This document shows, one piece after another, positions 12,928 to 27,251 of a stretch of DNA of 64,000 nt (the stretch's first letter is position 1; each line of letters starts with the position of its first letter). The stretch is from Plantago ovata (lineage: Eukaryota > Streptophyta > Magnoliopsida > Lamiales > Plantaginaceae), in the NCBI GenBank assembly GCA_028274465.1, contig CM051456.1, positions 49,281,011 through 49,345,010 on the forward strand, given 5' to 3'. The notes beneath the pieces are model-generated. The model was given only the letters and a program-made list of their open reading frames with translations. It was not told where the DNA came from and made no database searches. A program made the translations under genes and the position numbers.

Positions 12928-15103
12928 ATGGAACACTCTAAATAGCAATCTAACTAATCTAGTGATCTACTAGTTGTTCTATACATACAACTCATTCTTT
13001 AAATGGGATTGTTTCTATCATCTACCTAAAGCAGTAGAAAGTGAATGAATGAATCAATAGACAACTAATGTAGTTTGAAGGGTAATGGAGAGGTTAGTTT
13101 CAGCTATAGTACTTGTAGTTAGTTCTCTCCTATGATTGAGGAAAGGATATCATAATGGAACACTCTAAATAGCAATCTAATTGATCTAGTAGTTGTTCTA
13201 TACATACAGCTCATTCTTCACATGGCATTGTATCTTTCATCTACATAAAGCGATAGAAAGTGGATGAATGAATCATCTAGTTAGTAAGCACAACAGATAG
13301 GTTAGTTTCAATGGACTCTTTAACTTGCTCATTAAGGAAGCAAGGGAAATTCTTATTTCATTGTGTATATAACTCTAGTACTTGTATTTAGTTCTCTCCT
13401 ATGCTTGCGGAAATGGATATCATAACGGAACACTCTATATAGCAATCCAACTAATCTAGTGATCTAGTTTTTGTTCTATATGAAGGGAAGACATACAACT
13501 CATTCTTTACATGGGATTGTATCATTCATCTACCTAATGCAATAGAAAGTGAATGAATGAATCAATAGACAACTAATCTAGTTTGTAAGGGTAATGGAAA
13601 GGTTAGTTTCAGCTACAGTACTTGTAGTTAGTTCTCTCCTATGTTTGAGGAAAGGGATATCATAATGGAACACTCTAAATAGCAATCTAACTAATCTAGT
13701 GATCTAGTAGTTGTTCTATACATACAACTCATTCTTTACATGCGATTGTATCTTTCATCTACCTAAAGCAATAGAAAGTGAATGAATGAATCAATAGAAA
13801 ACTAATGTAGTTTGAAGGGTAATGGAAAGGTTAGTTTCAGCTATAGTACTTGTAGTTAGTTCTCTCCTATGTTTGAGGAAAGGATATCATAATGGAACAC
13901 TCTAAATAGCAATCTAACTAATCTAGTGATCTAGTAGTTGTTCTATACATGCAACTCATTCTTTACATGGGATTGTATCTTTCATCTACCTAAAGCAATA
14001 GAAAGTGAATGAATGAATCAATAGAAAACTAATGTAGTTTGAAGGGTAATGGAAAGGTTAGTTTCAGCTATAGTACTTGTAGTTAGTCCTCTCCTATGTT
14101 TTAGGAAAGGGATATCATAATGGAACACTCTAAATAGCAATCTAACTAATCTAGTGATCTAGTAGTTGTTCTATACATGCAACTCATTCTTTACATGGGA
14201 TTGTATCTTTCATCTACCCAAAGCAATAGAAAGTGAATGAATGAATCAATAGAAAACTAATGTAGTTTTAAGGGTAATGGAAAGGTTAGTTTCAGCTATA
14301 GTACTTGTAGTTAGTTCTCTCCTATGTTTGAGGAAAGGATATCATAATGGAACACTCTAAATAGCAATCTAACTAATCTAGTGATCTAGTAGTTGATCTA
14401 GTAGTTGTTCTATACATACAGCTCATTCTTCAAATGGCATTGTATCTTTCATCAACATAAAGCAATAGAAAGTGGATGAATGAATCATCTAGTTAGTAAG
14501 CACAACAGATAGGTTAGTTTCAATGGACTCTTTAACTTGCTCATTAAGGAAGCAAGGGAACTTCTTATTTGATTGTGTATATAACTCTAGTACTTGTAGT
14601 TAGTTCTCTCCTACGTTTGCGGAAAGGGATATCATAACGGAACACTCTATATAGCAATCTAACTAATCTCGTGATCTAGTTGTTGTTCTTTATAAAGGGA
14701 AGACATACAACTCATTCTTTACATGGGATTGTATCTTAAATCTACCTAATGCAATAGAAAGTGAATGAATGAATCAATGGACAACTAATCTAGTTTGTAA
14801 GGGTAATGGAAAGGTTAGTTTCAGCTATAGTACTTGTAGTTAGTTCTCTCCTATGTTTGAGGAAAGGATATCATAATGGAACACTCTAAATAGCAATCTA
14901 ACTAATCTAGTGATCTAGTAGTTGTTCTATACATGCAACTCATTCTTTACATGGGATTGTATCTTTCATCTACCTAAAGCAATAGAAAGTGAATGAATGA
15001 ATCAATAGAAAACTAATGTAGTTTGAAGGGTAATGGAAAGGTTAGTTTCAGCTATAGTACTTGTAGTTAGTCCTCTCCTATGTTTGAGGAAAGGGATATC
15101 ATA
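12928..15103 (+). repeat. Right copy of the 12,927-bp-offset duplication
   Basis: It matches 1-2,176 monomer by monomer (starts 12,928, 13,425, 13,665, 14,347, 14,876, 15,104 against 1, 498, 738, 1,420, 1,949, 2,177). Only scattered substitutions were seen, for example GTTTTTGTTC against GTTGTTGTTC near 13,468. It is evidence of segmental duplication of a multi-unit block, not single-monomer exchange. Confidence 0.88.
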
Positions 15104-18100
15104 ATGGAACACTCTAAATAGCAATCTAACTAATCTAGTGATCTAGTAGTTGTTCTATACATGCAACTCATTCTTTACATGGGATTGTATCTTTCATCTA
15201 CCCAAAGCAATAGAAAGTGAATGAATGAATCAATAGAAAACTAATGTAGTTTTAAGGGTAATGGAAAGGTTAGTTTCAGCTATAGTACTTGTAGTTAGTT
15301 CTCTCCTATGTTTGAGGAAAGGATATCATAATAGAACACTCTAAATAGCAATCTAACTAATCTAGGGATCTAGTAGTTGATCTAGTAGTTGTTCTATACA
15401 TACAGCTCATTCTTCAAATGGCATTGTATCTTTCATCAACATAAAGCAATAGAAAGTGGATGAATGAATCATCTAGTTAGTAAGCACAACAGATAGGTTA
15501 GTTTCAATGGACTCTTTAACTTGCTCATTAAGGAAGCAAGGGAACTTCTTATTTGATTGTGTATATAACTCTAGTACTTGTAGTTAGTTCTCTCCTATGT
15601 TTGCGGAAAGGGATATCATAACGGAACACTCTATATAGCAATCTAACTAATCTAGTGATCTAGTTGTTGTTCTTTATAAAGGGAAGACATACAACTCATT
15701 CTTTACATGGGATTGTATCTTAAATCTACCTAATGCAATAGAAAGTGAATGAATGAATCAATGGACAACTAATCTAGTTTGTAAGGGTAATGGAAAGGTT
15801 AGTTTCAGCTATAGTACTTGTAGTTAGTTCTCTCCTATGTTTGAGGAAAGGATATCATAATGGAACACTCTAAATAGCAATCTAACTAATCTAGTGATCT
15901 AGTAGTTGTTCTATACATGCAACTCATTCTTTACATGGGATTGTATCTTTCATCTACCTAAAGCAATAGAAAGTGAATGAATGAATCAATAGAAAACTAA
16001 TGTAGTTTGAAGGGTAATGGAAAGGTTAGTTTCAGCTATAGTACTTGTAGTTAGTCCTCTCCTATGTTTGAGGAAAGGGATATCATAATGGAACACTCTA
16101 AATAGCAATCTAACTAATCTAGTGATCTAGTAGTTGTTCTATACATGCAACTCATTCTTTACATGGGATTGTATCTTTCATCTACCCAAAGCAATAGAAA
16201 GTGAATGAATGAATCAATAGAAAACTAATGTAGTTTTAAGGGTAATGGAAAGGTTAGTTTCAGCTATAGTACTTGTAGTTAGTTCTCTCCTATGTTTGAG
16301 GAAAGGATATCATAATAGAACACTCTAAATAGCAATCTAACTAATCTAGGGATCTAGTAGTTGATCTAGTAGTTGTTCTATACATACAGCTCATTCTTCA
16401 AATGGCATTGTATCTTTCATCAACATAAAGCAATAGAAAGTGGATGAATGAATCATCTAGTTAGTAAGCACAACAGATAGGTTAGTTTCAATGGACTCTT
16501 TAACTTGCTCATTAAGGAAGCAAGGGAACTTCTTATTTGATTGTGTATATAACTCTAGTACTTGTAGTTAGTTCTCTCCTACGTTTGCGGAAAGGGATAT
16601 CATAACGGAACACTCTATATAGCAATCTAACTAATCTCGTGATCTAGTTGTTGTTCTTTATAAAGGGAAGACATACAACTCATTCTTTACATGGGATTGT
16701 ATCTTAAATCTACCTAATGCAATAGAAAGTGAATGAATGAATCAATGGACAACTAATCTAGTTTGTAAGGGTAATGGAAAGGTTAGTTTCAGCTATAGTA
16801 CTTGTAGTTAGTTCTCTCCTATGTTTGAGGAAAGGATATCATAATGGAACACTCTAAATAGCAATCTAACTAATCTAGTGATCTAGTAGTTGTTCTATAC
16901 ATGCAACTCATTCTTTACATGGGATTGTATCTTTCATCTACCTAAAGCAATAGAAAGTGAATGAATGAATCAATAGAAAACTAATGTAGTTTGAAGGGTA
17001 ATGGAAAGGTTAGTTTCAGCTATAGTACTTGTAGTTAGTCCTCTCCTATGTTTGAGGAAAGGGATATCATAATGGAACACTCTAAATAGCAATCTAACTA
17101 ATCTAGTGATCTAGTAGTTGTTCTATACATGCAACTCATTCTTTACATGGGATTGTATCTTTCATCTACCCAAAGCAATAGAAAGTGAATGAATGAATCA
17201 ATAGAAAACTAATGTAGTTTTAAGGGTAATGGAAAGGTTAGTTTCAGCTATAGTACTTGTAGTTAGTTCTCTCCTATGTTTGAGGAAAGGATATCATAAT
17301 AGAACACTCTAAATAGCAATCTAACTAATCTAGGGATCTAGTAGTTGATCTAGTAGTTGTTCTATACATACAGCTCATTCTTCAAATGGCATTGTATCTT
17401 TCATCAACATAAAGCAATAGAAAGTGGATGAATGAATCATCTAGTTAGTAAGCACAACAGATAGGTTAGTTTCAATGGACTCTTTAACTTGCTCATTAAG
17501 GAAGCAAGGGAACTTCTTATTTGATTGTGTATATAACTCTAGTACTTGTAGTTAGTTCTCTCCTATGTTTGCGGAAAGGGATATCATAACGGAACACTCT
17601 ATATAGCAATCTAACTAATCTAGTGATCTAGTTGTTGTTCTTTATAAAGGGAAGACATACAACTCATTCTTTACATGGGATTGTATCTTTCATCTACCTA
17701 ATGCAATATAAAGTGAATGAATGAATCAATAGACAACTAATCTAGTTTGTAAGGGTAATGGAAAGGTTAGTTTCAGCTATAGTACTTGTAGTTAGTTCTC
17801 TCCTATGTTTGAGGAAAGGGATATCATAATGGAACACTCTAAATAGCAATCTAACTAATCTAGTGATCTAGTAGTTGTTCTATACATGTAACTCATTCTT
17901 TACATGGGATTGTATCTTTCATCTACCCAAAGCAATAGAAAGTGAATGAATGAATCAATAGAAAACTAATGTAGTTTTAAGGGTAATGGAAAGGTTAGTT
18001 TCAGCTATAGTACTTGTAGTTAGTTCTCTCCTATGTTTGAGGAAAGGATATCATAATGGAACACTCTAAATAGCAATCTAACTAATCTAGGGATCTAGTA

Positions 18101-18814
18101 GTTGATCTAGTAGTTGTTCTATACATACAGCTCATTCTTCAAATGGCATTGTATCTTTCATCAACATAAAGCAATAGAAAGTGGATGAATGAATCATCTA
18201 GTTAGTAAGCACAACAGATAGGTTAGTTTCAATGGACTCTTTAACTTGCTCATTAAGGAAGCAAGGGAACTTCTTATTTGATTGTGTATATAACTCTAGT
18301 ACTTGTAGTTAGTTCTCTCCTATGTTTGCGGAAAGGGATATCATAACGGAACACTCTATATAGCAATCTAACTAATCTAGTGATCTAGTTGTTGTTCTAT
18401 ATAAAGGGAAGACATACAACTCATTCTTTACATGGGATTGTATCTTTCATCTACCTAAAGCAATAGAAAGTGAATGAATGAATCAATAGACAACTAATCT
18501 AGTTTGTAAGGGTAATGGAAAGGTTAGTTTCAGCTATAGTAATTGTAGTTAGTCCTCTCCTATGTTTGAGGAAAGGGATATCATAATGGAACACTCTAAA
18601 TAGCAATCTAACTAATCTAGTGATCTAGTAGTTGTTCTATACATACAACTCATTCTTTACATGGGATTGTATCTTTCATCTACCTAAAGCAATAGAAAGT
18701 AAATGAATGACTCAATAGACAACTAATGTAGTTTGAAAGGGTAATGGAAAGGTTAGTTTCAGCTATATTACTTGTAGTTAGTTCTCTCCTATGTTTGAGG
18801 AATGGGATATCATA

Positions 18815-19034
18815 ATGGAACAGTCTAAATAGCAATCTAACTAATCTAGTGATCTAGTAGTTGTTCTATACATACAACTCATTCTTCACATGGCATTGTA
18901 TCTTTCATCTACATAAAGCAATAGAAAGTGGATGAATGAATTATCTAGTGTAGTTTGAAGGGTAATGGAAAGGTTAGTTTCAGCTATAGTACTTGTAGTT
19001 AGTTCTCTCCTATGTTTGAGGAAAGGATATCATA
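18815..19034 (+). repeat. Hybrid B/A monomer (220 bp)
   Basis: The unit begins as a B monomer (TTCACATGGCATTG, CATAAAGCAATAGAAAGTGG) and switches at about 18,945 (GAATTATCTAGTGTAGTTTG) to the A-type end. The whole B private segment is missing. This is what unequal recombination between B and A monomers would leave. Confidence 0.8.
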
Positions 19035-22000
19035 ATGGAACACTCTATATAGCAATCTAACTAATCTAGTGATCTAGTAGTTGATCTAGTAGTTGTTCTA
19101 TACATACAACTCATTCTTCACATGGCATTGTATCTTTCATCTACATAAAGCAATAGAAAGTGGATGAATGAATCATCTAGTTAGTAAGCACAACAGATAG
19201 GTTAGTTTCAATGGACTCTTTAACTTGCTCATTAAGGAAGCAAGGAACTTCTTATTTGATTGTGTATATAACTCTAGTACTTGTAGTTAGTTCTCTCCTA
19301 TGTTTGCGGAAAGGGATATCATAACGGAACACTCTATATAGCAATCTAACTAATCTAGTGATCTAGTTGTTGTTCTATATAAAGGGAAGACATACAACTC
19401 ATTCTTTACATGGGATTGTATCTTTCATCTACCTAAAGCAATAGAAAGTGAATGAATGAATCAATAGACAACTAATCTAGTTTGTAAGGTAATGGAAAGG
19501 TTAGTTTCAGCTATAGTACTTCTAGTTAGTCCTCTCCTATGTTTGAGGAAAGGGATATCATAATGGAACACTCTAAATAGCAATCTAACTAATCTAGTGA
19601 TCTAGTAGTTGTTCTATACATACAACTCATTCTTTACATGGGATTGTATATTTCATCTACCTAAAGCAATAGAAAGTGAATGAATGAATCAATAGACAAC
19701 TAATGTAGTTTGAAGGGTAATGGAAAGGTTAGTTTCAGCTATAGTTCTTGTAGTTAGTTCTCTCCTATGTTGAGGAAAGGGATATCATAATGGAACACTC
19801 TATATAGCAATCTAACTAATCTAGTGATCAGTAGTTGATCTAGTAGTTGTTCTATACATACAACTCATTCTTCACATGAAATTGTATCTTTCATCTACAT
19901 AAAGCAATAGACAGTGGATGAATGAATCATGTAGTTAGTAAGCACAACAGATAGGTTAGTTTCAATGGACTCTTTAACTTGCTCATTAAGGAAGCAAGGG
20001 AACTTCTTATTTGATTGTGTATATAACTCTAGTACTGGTAGTTAGTTCTCTCCTATGTTTGTGGAAAGGGATATCATAACGGAACACTCTATATAGCAAT
20101 CTAGCTAATCTAGTGATCTAATTGTTGTTCTATATAAAGGGAAGACATACAACTCATTCTTTACATGGGATTGTATCTTTCATCTACCTAATGCAATAGA
20201 AAGTGAGTGAATGAATCAATAGACAACTAATCTAGTTTGTAAGGGTAATGGAAAGGTTAGTTTCAGCTATAGTACTTTTAGTTAGTCCTCTCCTATGTTT
20301 GAGGAAAGGGATATCATAATGGAACACTCTAATAGCAATCTAACTAATCTAGTGATCTAGTAGTTGTTCTATACATACAACTCATTCTTTACATGGGATT
20401 GTATATTTCATCTACCTAAAGCAATTGAAAGTGAATGAATGAATCAATAGACAACTAATGTAGTTTGAAGGGTAATGGAAAGGTTAGTTTCAGCTATAGT
20501 ACTTGTAGTTAGTTCTCTCCTATGTTTGAGGAAAGGATATCATAATGGAACACTCTAAATAGCAATCTAACTAATCTAGTGATCTAGTATTGATCTAGTA
20601 GTTGTTCTATACATACAACTCATTCTTCACATGGCATTGTATCTTTCATCTACATAAAGCAATAGAAAGTGGATGAATGAATCATCTAGTTAGTAAGCAC
20701 AATAGATAGGTTAGTTTCAATGGACTCTTTAACTTGCTCATTAAGGAAGCAAGGGAACTTCTTATTTGATTGTGTATATAACTCTAGTACTTGTAGTTAG
20801 TTCTCTCCTATGTTTGCGGAAAGGGATATCATAACGGAACACTCTATATAGCAATCTAACTAATCTAGTGATCTAGTTGTTGTTCTATATAAAGGGAAGA
20901 CATACAACTCATTCTTTACATGGGATTGTATCTTTCATCTACCTAAAGCAATAGAAAGTGAATGAATGAATCAATAGACAACTAATCTAGTTTGTAAGGG
21001 TAATGGAAAGGTTAGTTTCAGCTATAGTACTTGTAGTTAGTCCTCTCCTATGTTTGAGGAAAGGGATATCATAATGGAACACTCTAAATAGCAATCTAAC
21101 TAATCTAGTGATCTAGTAGTTGTTCTATACATACAACTCATTCTTTACATGGGATTGTATCTTTCATCTACCTAAAGCAATAGAAAGTGAATGAATGAAT
21201 CAATAGACAACTAATCTAGTTTGTAAGGGTAATGGAAGGTTAGTTTCAGCTATAGTACTTGTAGTTAGTTCTCTCCTATGTTTGAGGAAAGGGATATCAT
21301 AATGGAACACTCTAAATAGCAATCTAACTAATCTAGTGATCTAGTAGTTGTTCTATACATACAACTCATTCTTCACATGGCATTGTATCTTTCATCTACA
21401 TAAAGCAATAGAAAGTGGATGAATGAATCATCTAGTTAGTAAGCACAATAGATAGGTTACTTTCAATGGACTCTTTAACTTGCTCATTAAGGAAGCAAGG
21501 GAACTTCTTATTTTATTGTGTATATAACTCTAGTACTGTAGTTAGTTCTCTCCTATGTTTGCGGAAAGGGATATCATAACGGAACACTCTATATAGCAAT
21601 CTAACTAATCTAGTGATCTAGTTGTTGTTCTATATAAAGGGAAGACATACAACTCATTCTTTACATGGGATAGTATCTTTCATCTACCTAAAGAAATAGA
21701 AAGTGAATGAATGAATCAATAGACAACTAATCTAGTTTGTAAGGGTAATGGAAAGGTTAGTTTCAGCTATAGTAATTGTAGTTAGTCCTCTCCTATGTTT
21801 GAGGAAAGGGATATCATAATGGAACACTCTAAATAGCAATCTAACTAATCTAGTGATCTAGTAGTTGTTCTATACATACAACTCATTCTTTACATGGGAT
21901 TGTATCTTTCATCTACCTAAAGCAATAGAAAGTGAATGAATGACTAAATAGACAACTAATGTAGTTTGAAGGGTAATGGAAAGGTTAGTTTCAGCTATAG

Positions 22001-22700
22001 TACTTGTAGTTAGTTCTCTCCTATGTTTGAAGAAAGGGGTATCATAATGGAACAGTCTAAATAGCAATCTAACTAATCTAGCGATCTAGTAGTTGATCTA
22101 GTAGTTGTTCGATACATACAGCTCATTCTTCACATGGCATTGTATCTTTCATCTACATAAAGCAATAGACAGTGGATGAATGAATCATGTAGTTAGTAAG
22201 CACAACAGATAGGTTAGTTTCAATGGACTCTTTAACTTGCTCATTAAGGAAGCAAGGGAACTTCTTATTTAATTGTGTATATAACTCTAGTACTGGTAGT
22301 TAGTTCTCTCCTATGTTTGCGGAAAGGGATATCATAACGGAACACTCTATATAGCAATCTAACTAATCTAGTGATCTATTGTTGTTCTATATAACGGGAA
22401 GACATACAAGTCATTCTTTACATGGGATTGTATCTTTCATCTACCTAAAGCAATAGAAAGTGAATGAATGAATCAATAGACAACTAATCTAGTTTGTAAG
22501 GGTAATGGAAAGGTTAGTTTTAGCTATAGTACTTGTAGTTAGTCCTCTCCTATGTTTGACGAAAGGGATATCATAATGGAACACTCTAAATAGCAATCTA
22601 ACTAATCTAGTGATCTAGCAGTTGTTCTATACATACAACTCATTCTTACATGGGATTGTATCTTTCATCTACCTAAAGCAATAGAAAGTGAATGAATGAA
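18900..22700 (+). other. Satellite stretch with many single-base deletions
   Basis: Single-base deletions against the monomer consensus cluster here. Examples are CAAGGAACTT (19,240s), GTAAGGTAATGG (19,480s), CTATGTTGAGG (19,760s), GATCAGTAG (19,820s), CTCTAATAGC (20,330), AGTATTGATC (20,580s), AATGGAAGG (21,220s), CATTCTTACATGG (22,640s). Blocks to the left are nearly free of such changes. Either these are older units or the consensus is weaker here. Confidence 0.6.
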
Positions 22701-23788
22701 TCAATAGACAAATAATCTAGTTTGTAAGGGTAATGGAAAGGTTAGTTTCAGCTATAGTACTTGTAGTTAGTCCTCTCCTATGTTTGAGGAAAGGGATATC
22801 ATAATGGAACACTCTAAATAGCAATCTAACTAATCTAGTGATCTAGTAGTTGTTCTATACATACAACTCATTCTTTACATGGGATTGTATATTTCATCTA
22901 CCTAAAGCAATAGAAAGTGAATGAATGAATCAATAGACAACTAATGTATTTTGAAAGGTAATGGAAAGGTTAGTTTCAGCTATAGTTCTTGTAGTTAGTT
23001 CTCTCCTATGTTTGAGGAAAGGATATCATAATGGAACACTCTATATAGCAATCTAACTAATCTAGTGATCCAGTAGTTGATCTAGTAGTTGTTCTATACA
23101 TGCAACTCATTCTTCACATGGCATTGTATCTTTCATCTACATAAAGCAATAGAAACTGGATGAATGAATCATCTAGTTAGTAAGCACAGTAGATAGGTTA
23201 GTTTCAATGGACTCTTTAACTTGCTCATTGACGAAGCAAGGGAACTTCTTATTTGATTATGTATATAACTCTAGTACTTGTAGTTAGTTCTCTCCTATGT
23301 TTGCGGAAAGGGATATCATAACGGAACACTCTATATAGCAATCTAACTAATCTAGTGATCTAGTTGTTGTTCTATATAAAGGGAAGACATACATGTCATT
23401 CTTTACATGGGATTGTATCTTTCATCTACCTAAAGCAATAGAAAGTGAATGAATGAATCAATAGACAACTAATCTAGTTTGTAAGGGTAATGGAAAGGTT
23501 AGTTTCAGCTATAGTAATTGTAGTTAGTCCTCTCCTATGCTTGAGGAAAGGGATATCATAATGGAACACTCTAAATAGCAATCTAACTAATCTAGCGATC
23601 TAGTAGTTGTTCTATACATACAACTCATTCTTTACATGGGATTGTATCTTTCATCTACCTAAAGCAATAGAAAGTAAATGAATGACTCAATAGACAACTA
23701 ATGTAGTTTGAAGGGTAATGGAAAGGTTAGTTTCAGCTATATTACTTGTAGTTAGTTCTCTCCTATGTTTGAGGAATGGGATATCATA

Positions 23789-26700
23789 ATGGAACAGTCT
23801 AAATAGCAATCTAACTAATCTAGTGATCTAGTAGTTGTTCTATACATACAACTCATTCTTCACATGGCATTGTATCTTTCATCTACATAAAGCAATAGAA
23901 AGTGGATGAATGAATCATCTAGTTAGTAAGCACAATAGATAGGTTAGTTTCAATGGACTCTTTAACTTGCTCATTAAGGAAGCAAGGGAAATTCTTATTT
24001 TATTGTGTATATAACTCTAGTACTTGTAGTTAGTTCTCTCCTATGTTTGTGGAAAGGGATATCATAACGGAACACTCTATATAGCAATCTAACTAATCTA
24101 GTGATCTAGTTGTTGTTCTATATAAAGGGAAGACATACAACTCATTCTTTACATGGGATAGTATCTTTCATCTACCTAAAGAAATAGAAAGTGAATGAAT
24201 GAATCAATAGACAACTAATCTAGTTTGTAAGGGTAATGGAAAGGTTAGTTTCAGCTATAGTAATTGTAGTTAGTCCTCTCCTATGTTTGAGGAAAGGGAT
24301 ATCATAATGGAACACTCTAAATAGCAATCTAACTAATCTAGTGATCTAGTAGTTGTTCTATACATACAACTCATTCTTTACATGGGATTGTATCTTTCAT
24401 CTATCTAAAGCAATAGAAAGTGAATGAATGACTCAATAGACAACTAATGTAGTTTGAAGGGTAATGGAAAGGTTAGTTTCAGCTATAGTACTTGTAGTTA
24501 GTTCTCTCCTATGTTTGAGGAATGGGATATCATAATGGAACAGTCTAAATAGCAACCTAACTAATCTAGTGATCTAGTAGTTGACCTAGTAGTTGTTCTA
24601 TACATACAGCTCATTCTTCACATGGCATTGTATCTTTCATCTACATAAAGCAATAGACAGTGGATGAATGAATCATGTAGTTAGTAAGCACAACAGATAG
24701 GTTAGTTTCAATGGACTCTTTAACTTGCTCATTAAGGAAGCAAGGGAACTTCTTATTTAATTGTGTATATAACTCTAGTACTGGTAGTTAGTTCTCTCCT
24801 ATTTTTGCGGAAAGGGATATCATAACGGAACACTCTATATAGCAATCTAACTAATCTAGTGATCTATTGTTGTTCTATATAAAGGGAAGACATACAAGTC
24901 ATTCTTTACATGGGATTGTATCTTTCATCTACCTAAAGCAATAGAAAGTGAATGAATGAATCAATAGACAACTAATCTAGTTTCTAAGGGTAATGGAAAG
25001 GTTAGTTTCAGCTATAGTACTTGTAGTTAGTCCTCTCCTATGTTTGAGGAAAGGGATATCATAATGGAACACTCTAAATAGCTATCTAACTAATCTAGTG
25101 ATCTAGCAGTTGTTCTATACATACAACTCATTCTTTACATGGGATTGTATCTTTCATCTACCTAAAGCAATAGAAAGTGAATGAATGAATCAATAGACAA
25201 CTAATCTAGTTTGTAAGGGTAATGGAAAGGTTAGTTTAAGCTATAGTACTTGTAGTTAGTCCTCTCCTATGTTTGAGGAAAGGGATATCATAATGGAACA
25301 CTCTAAATAGCAATCTAACTAATCTAGTGATCTAGTAGTTGTTCTATACATACAACTCATTCTTTACATGGGATTGTATATTTCATCTACCTAAAGCAAT
25401 AGAAAGTGAATGAATGAATCAATAGACAACTAATGTAGTTTGAAGGGTAATGGAAAGGTTAGTTTCAGCTATATTACTTGTAGTTAGTTCTCTCCTATGT
25501 TTGAGGAATGGGATATCATAATGGAACAGTCTAAATAGCAATCTAACTAATCTAGTGATCTAGTAGTTGTTCTATACATACAACTCATTCTTCACATGGC
25601 ATTGTATCTTTCATCTACATAAAGCAATAGAAAGTGGATGAATGAATCATCTAGTTAGTAAGCACAATAGATAGGTTAGTTTCAATGGACTCTTTAACTT
25701 GCTCATTAAGGAAGCAAGGGAAATTCTTATTTTATTGTGTATATAACTCTAGTACTTGTAGTTAGTTCTCTCCTATGTTTGCCGAAAGGGATATCATAAC
25801 GGAACACTCTATATAGCAATCTAACTAATCTAGTGATCTAGTTGTTGTTCTATATAAAGGGAAGACATACAACTCATTCTTTACATGGGATAGTATCTTT
25901 CATCTACCTAAAGAAATAGAAAGTGAATGAATGAATCAATAGACAACTAATCTAGTTTGTAAGGGTAATGGAAAGGTTAGTTTCAGCTATAGTAATTGTA
26001 GTTAGTCCTCTCCTATGTTTGAGGAAAGGGATATCATAATGGAACACTCTAAATAGCAATCTAACTAATCTAGTGATCTAGTAGTTGTTCTATACATACA
26101 ACTCATTCTTTACATGGGATTGTATCTTTCATCTATCTAAAGCAATAGAAAGTGAATGAATGACTCAATAGACAACTAATGTAGTTTGAAGGGTAATGGA
26201 AAGGTTAGTTTCAGCTATAGTACTTGTAGTTAGTTCTCTCCTATGTTTGAGGAATGGGATATCATAATGGAACAGTCTAAATAGCAATCTAACTAATCTA
26301 GTGATCTAGTAGTTGACCTAGTAGTTGTTCTATACATACAACTCATTCTTCACATGGCATTGTATCTTTCATCTACATAAAGCAATAGACAGTGGATGAA
26401 TGAATCATGTAGTTAGTAAGCACAACAGATAGGTTAGTTTCAATGGACTCTTTAACTTGCTCATTAAGGAAGCAAGGGAACTTCTTATTTAATTGTGTAT
26501 ATAACTCTAGTACTGGTAGTTAGTTCTCTCCTATTTTTGCGGAAAGGGATATCATAACGGAACACTCTATATAGCAATCTAACTAATCTAGTGATCTATT
26601 GTTGTTCTATATAAAGGGAAGACATACAAGTCATTCTTTACATGGGATTGTATCTTTCATCTACCTAAAGCAATAGAAAGTGAATGAATGAATCAATAGA

Positions 26701-27251
26701 CAACTAATCTAGTTTGTAAGGGTAATGGAAAGGTTAGTTTCAGCTATAGTACTTGTAGTTAGTCCTCTCCTATGTTTGAGGAAAGGGATATCATAATGGA
26801 ACACTCTAAATAGCTATCTAACTAATCTAGTGATCTAGCAGTTGTTCTATACATACAACTCATTCTTTACATGGGATTGTATCTTTCATCTACCTAAAGC
26901 AATAGAAAGTGAATGAATGAATCAATAGACAACTAATCTAGTTTGTAAGGGTAATGGAAAGGTTAGTTTAAGCTATAGTACTTGTAGTTAGTCCTCTCCT
27001 ATGTTTGAGGAAAGGGATATCATAATGGAACACTCTAAATAGCAATCTAACTAATCTAGTGATCTAGTAGTTGTTCTATACATACAAATCATTCTTTACA
27101 TGGGATTGTATATTTCATCTACCTAAAGCAATAGAAAGTGAATGAATGAATCAATAGACAACTAATGTAGTTTGAAGGGTAATGGAAAGGTTAGTTTCAG
27201 CTATAGTTCTTGTAGTTAGTTCTCTCCTATGTTTGAGGAAAGGATATCATA
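23789..27251 (+). repeat. 1,732-bp seven-monomer higher-order repeat, two copies
   Basis: Private variants recur 1,732 bases apart: GAGGAATGGG at 23,771 and 25,503, ATTTTTGCGG at 24,801 and 26,533, and the monomer start ATGGAACAGTC at 23,789 and 25,521. Seven monomers (B, C and A forms) make up each unit. The final part of the second copy changes to another variant near 27,200. Confidence 0.82.
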
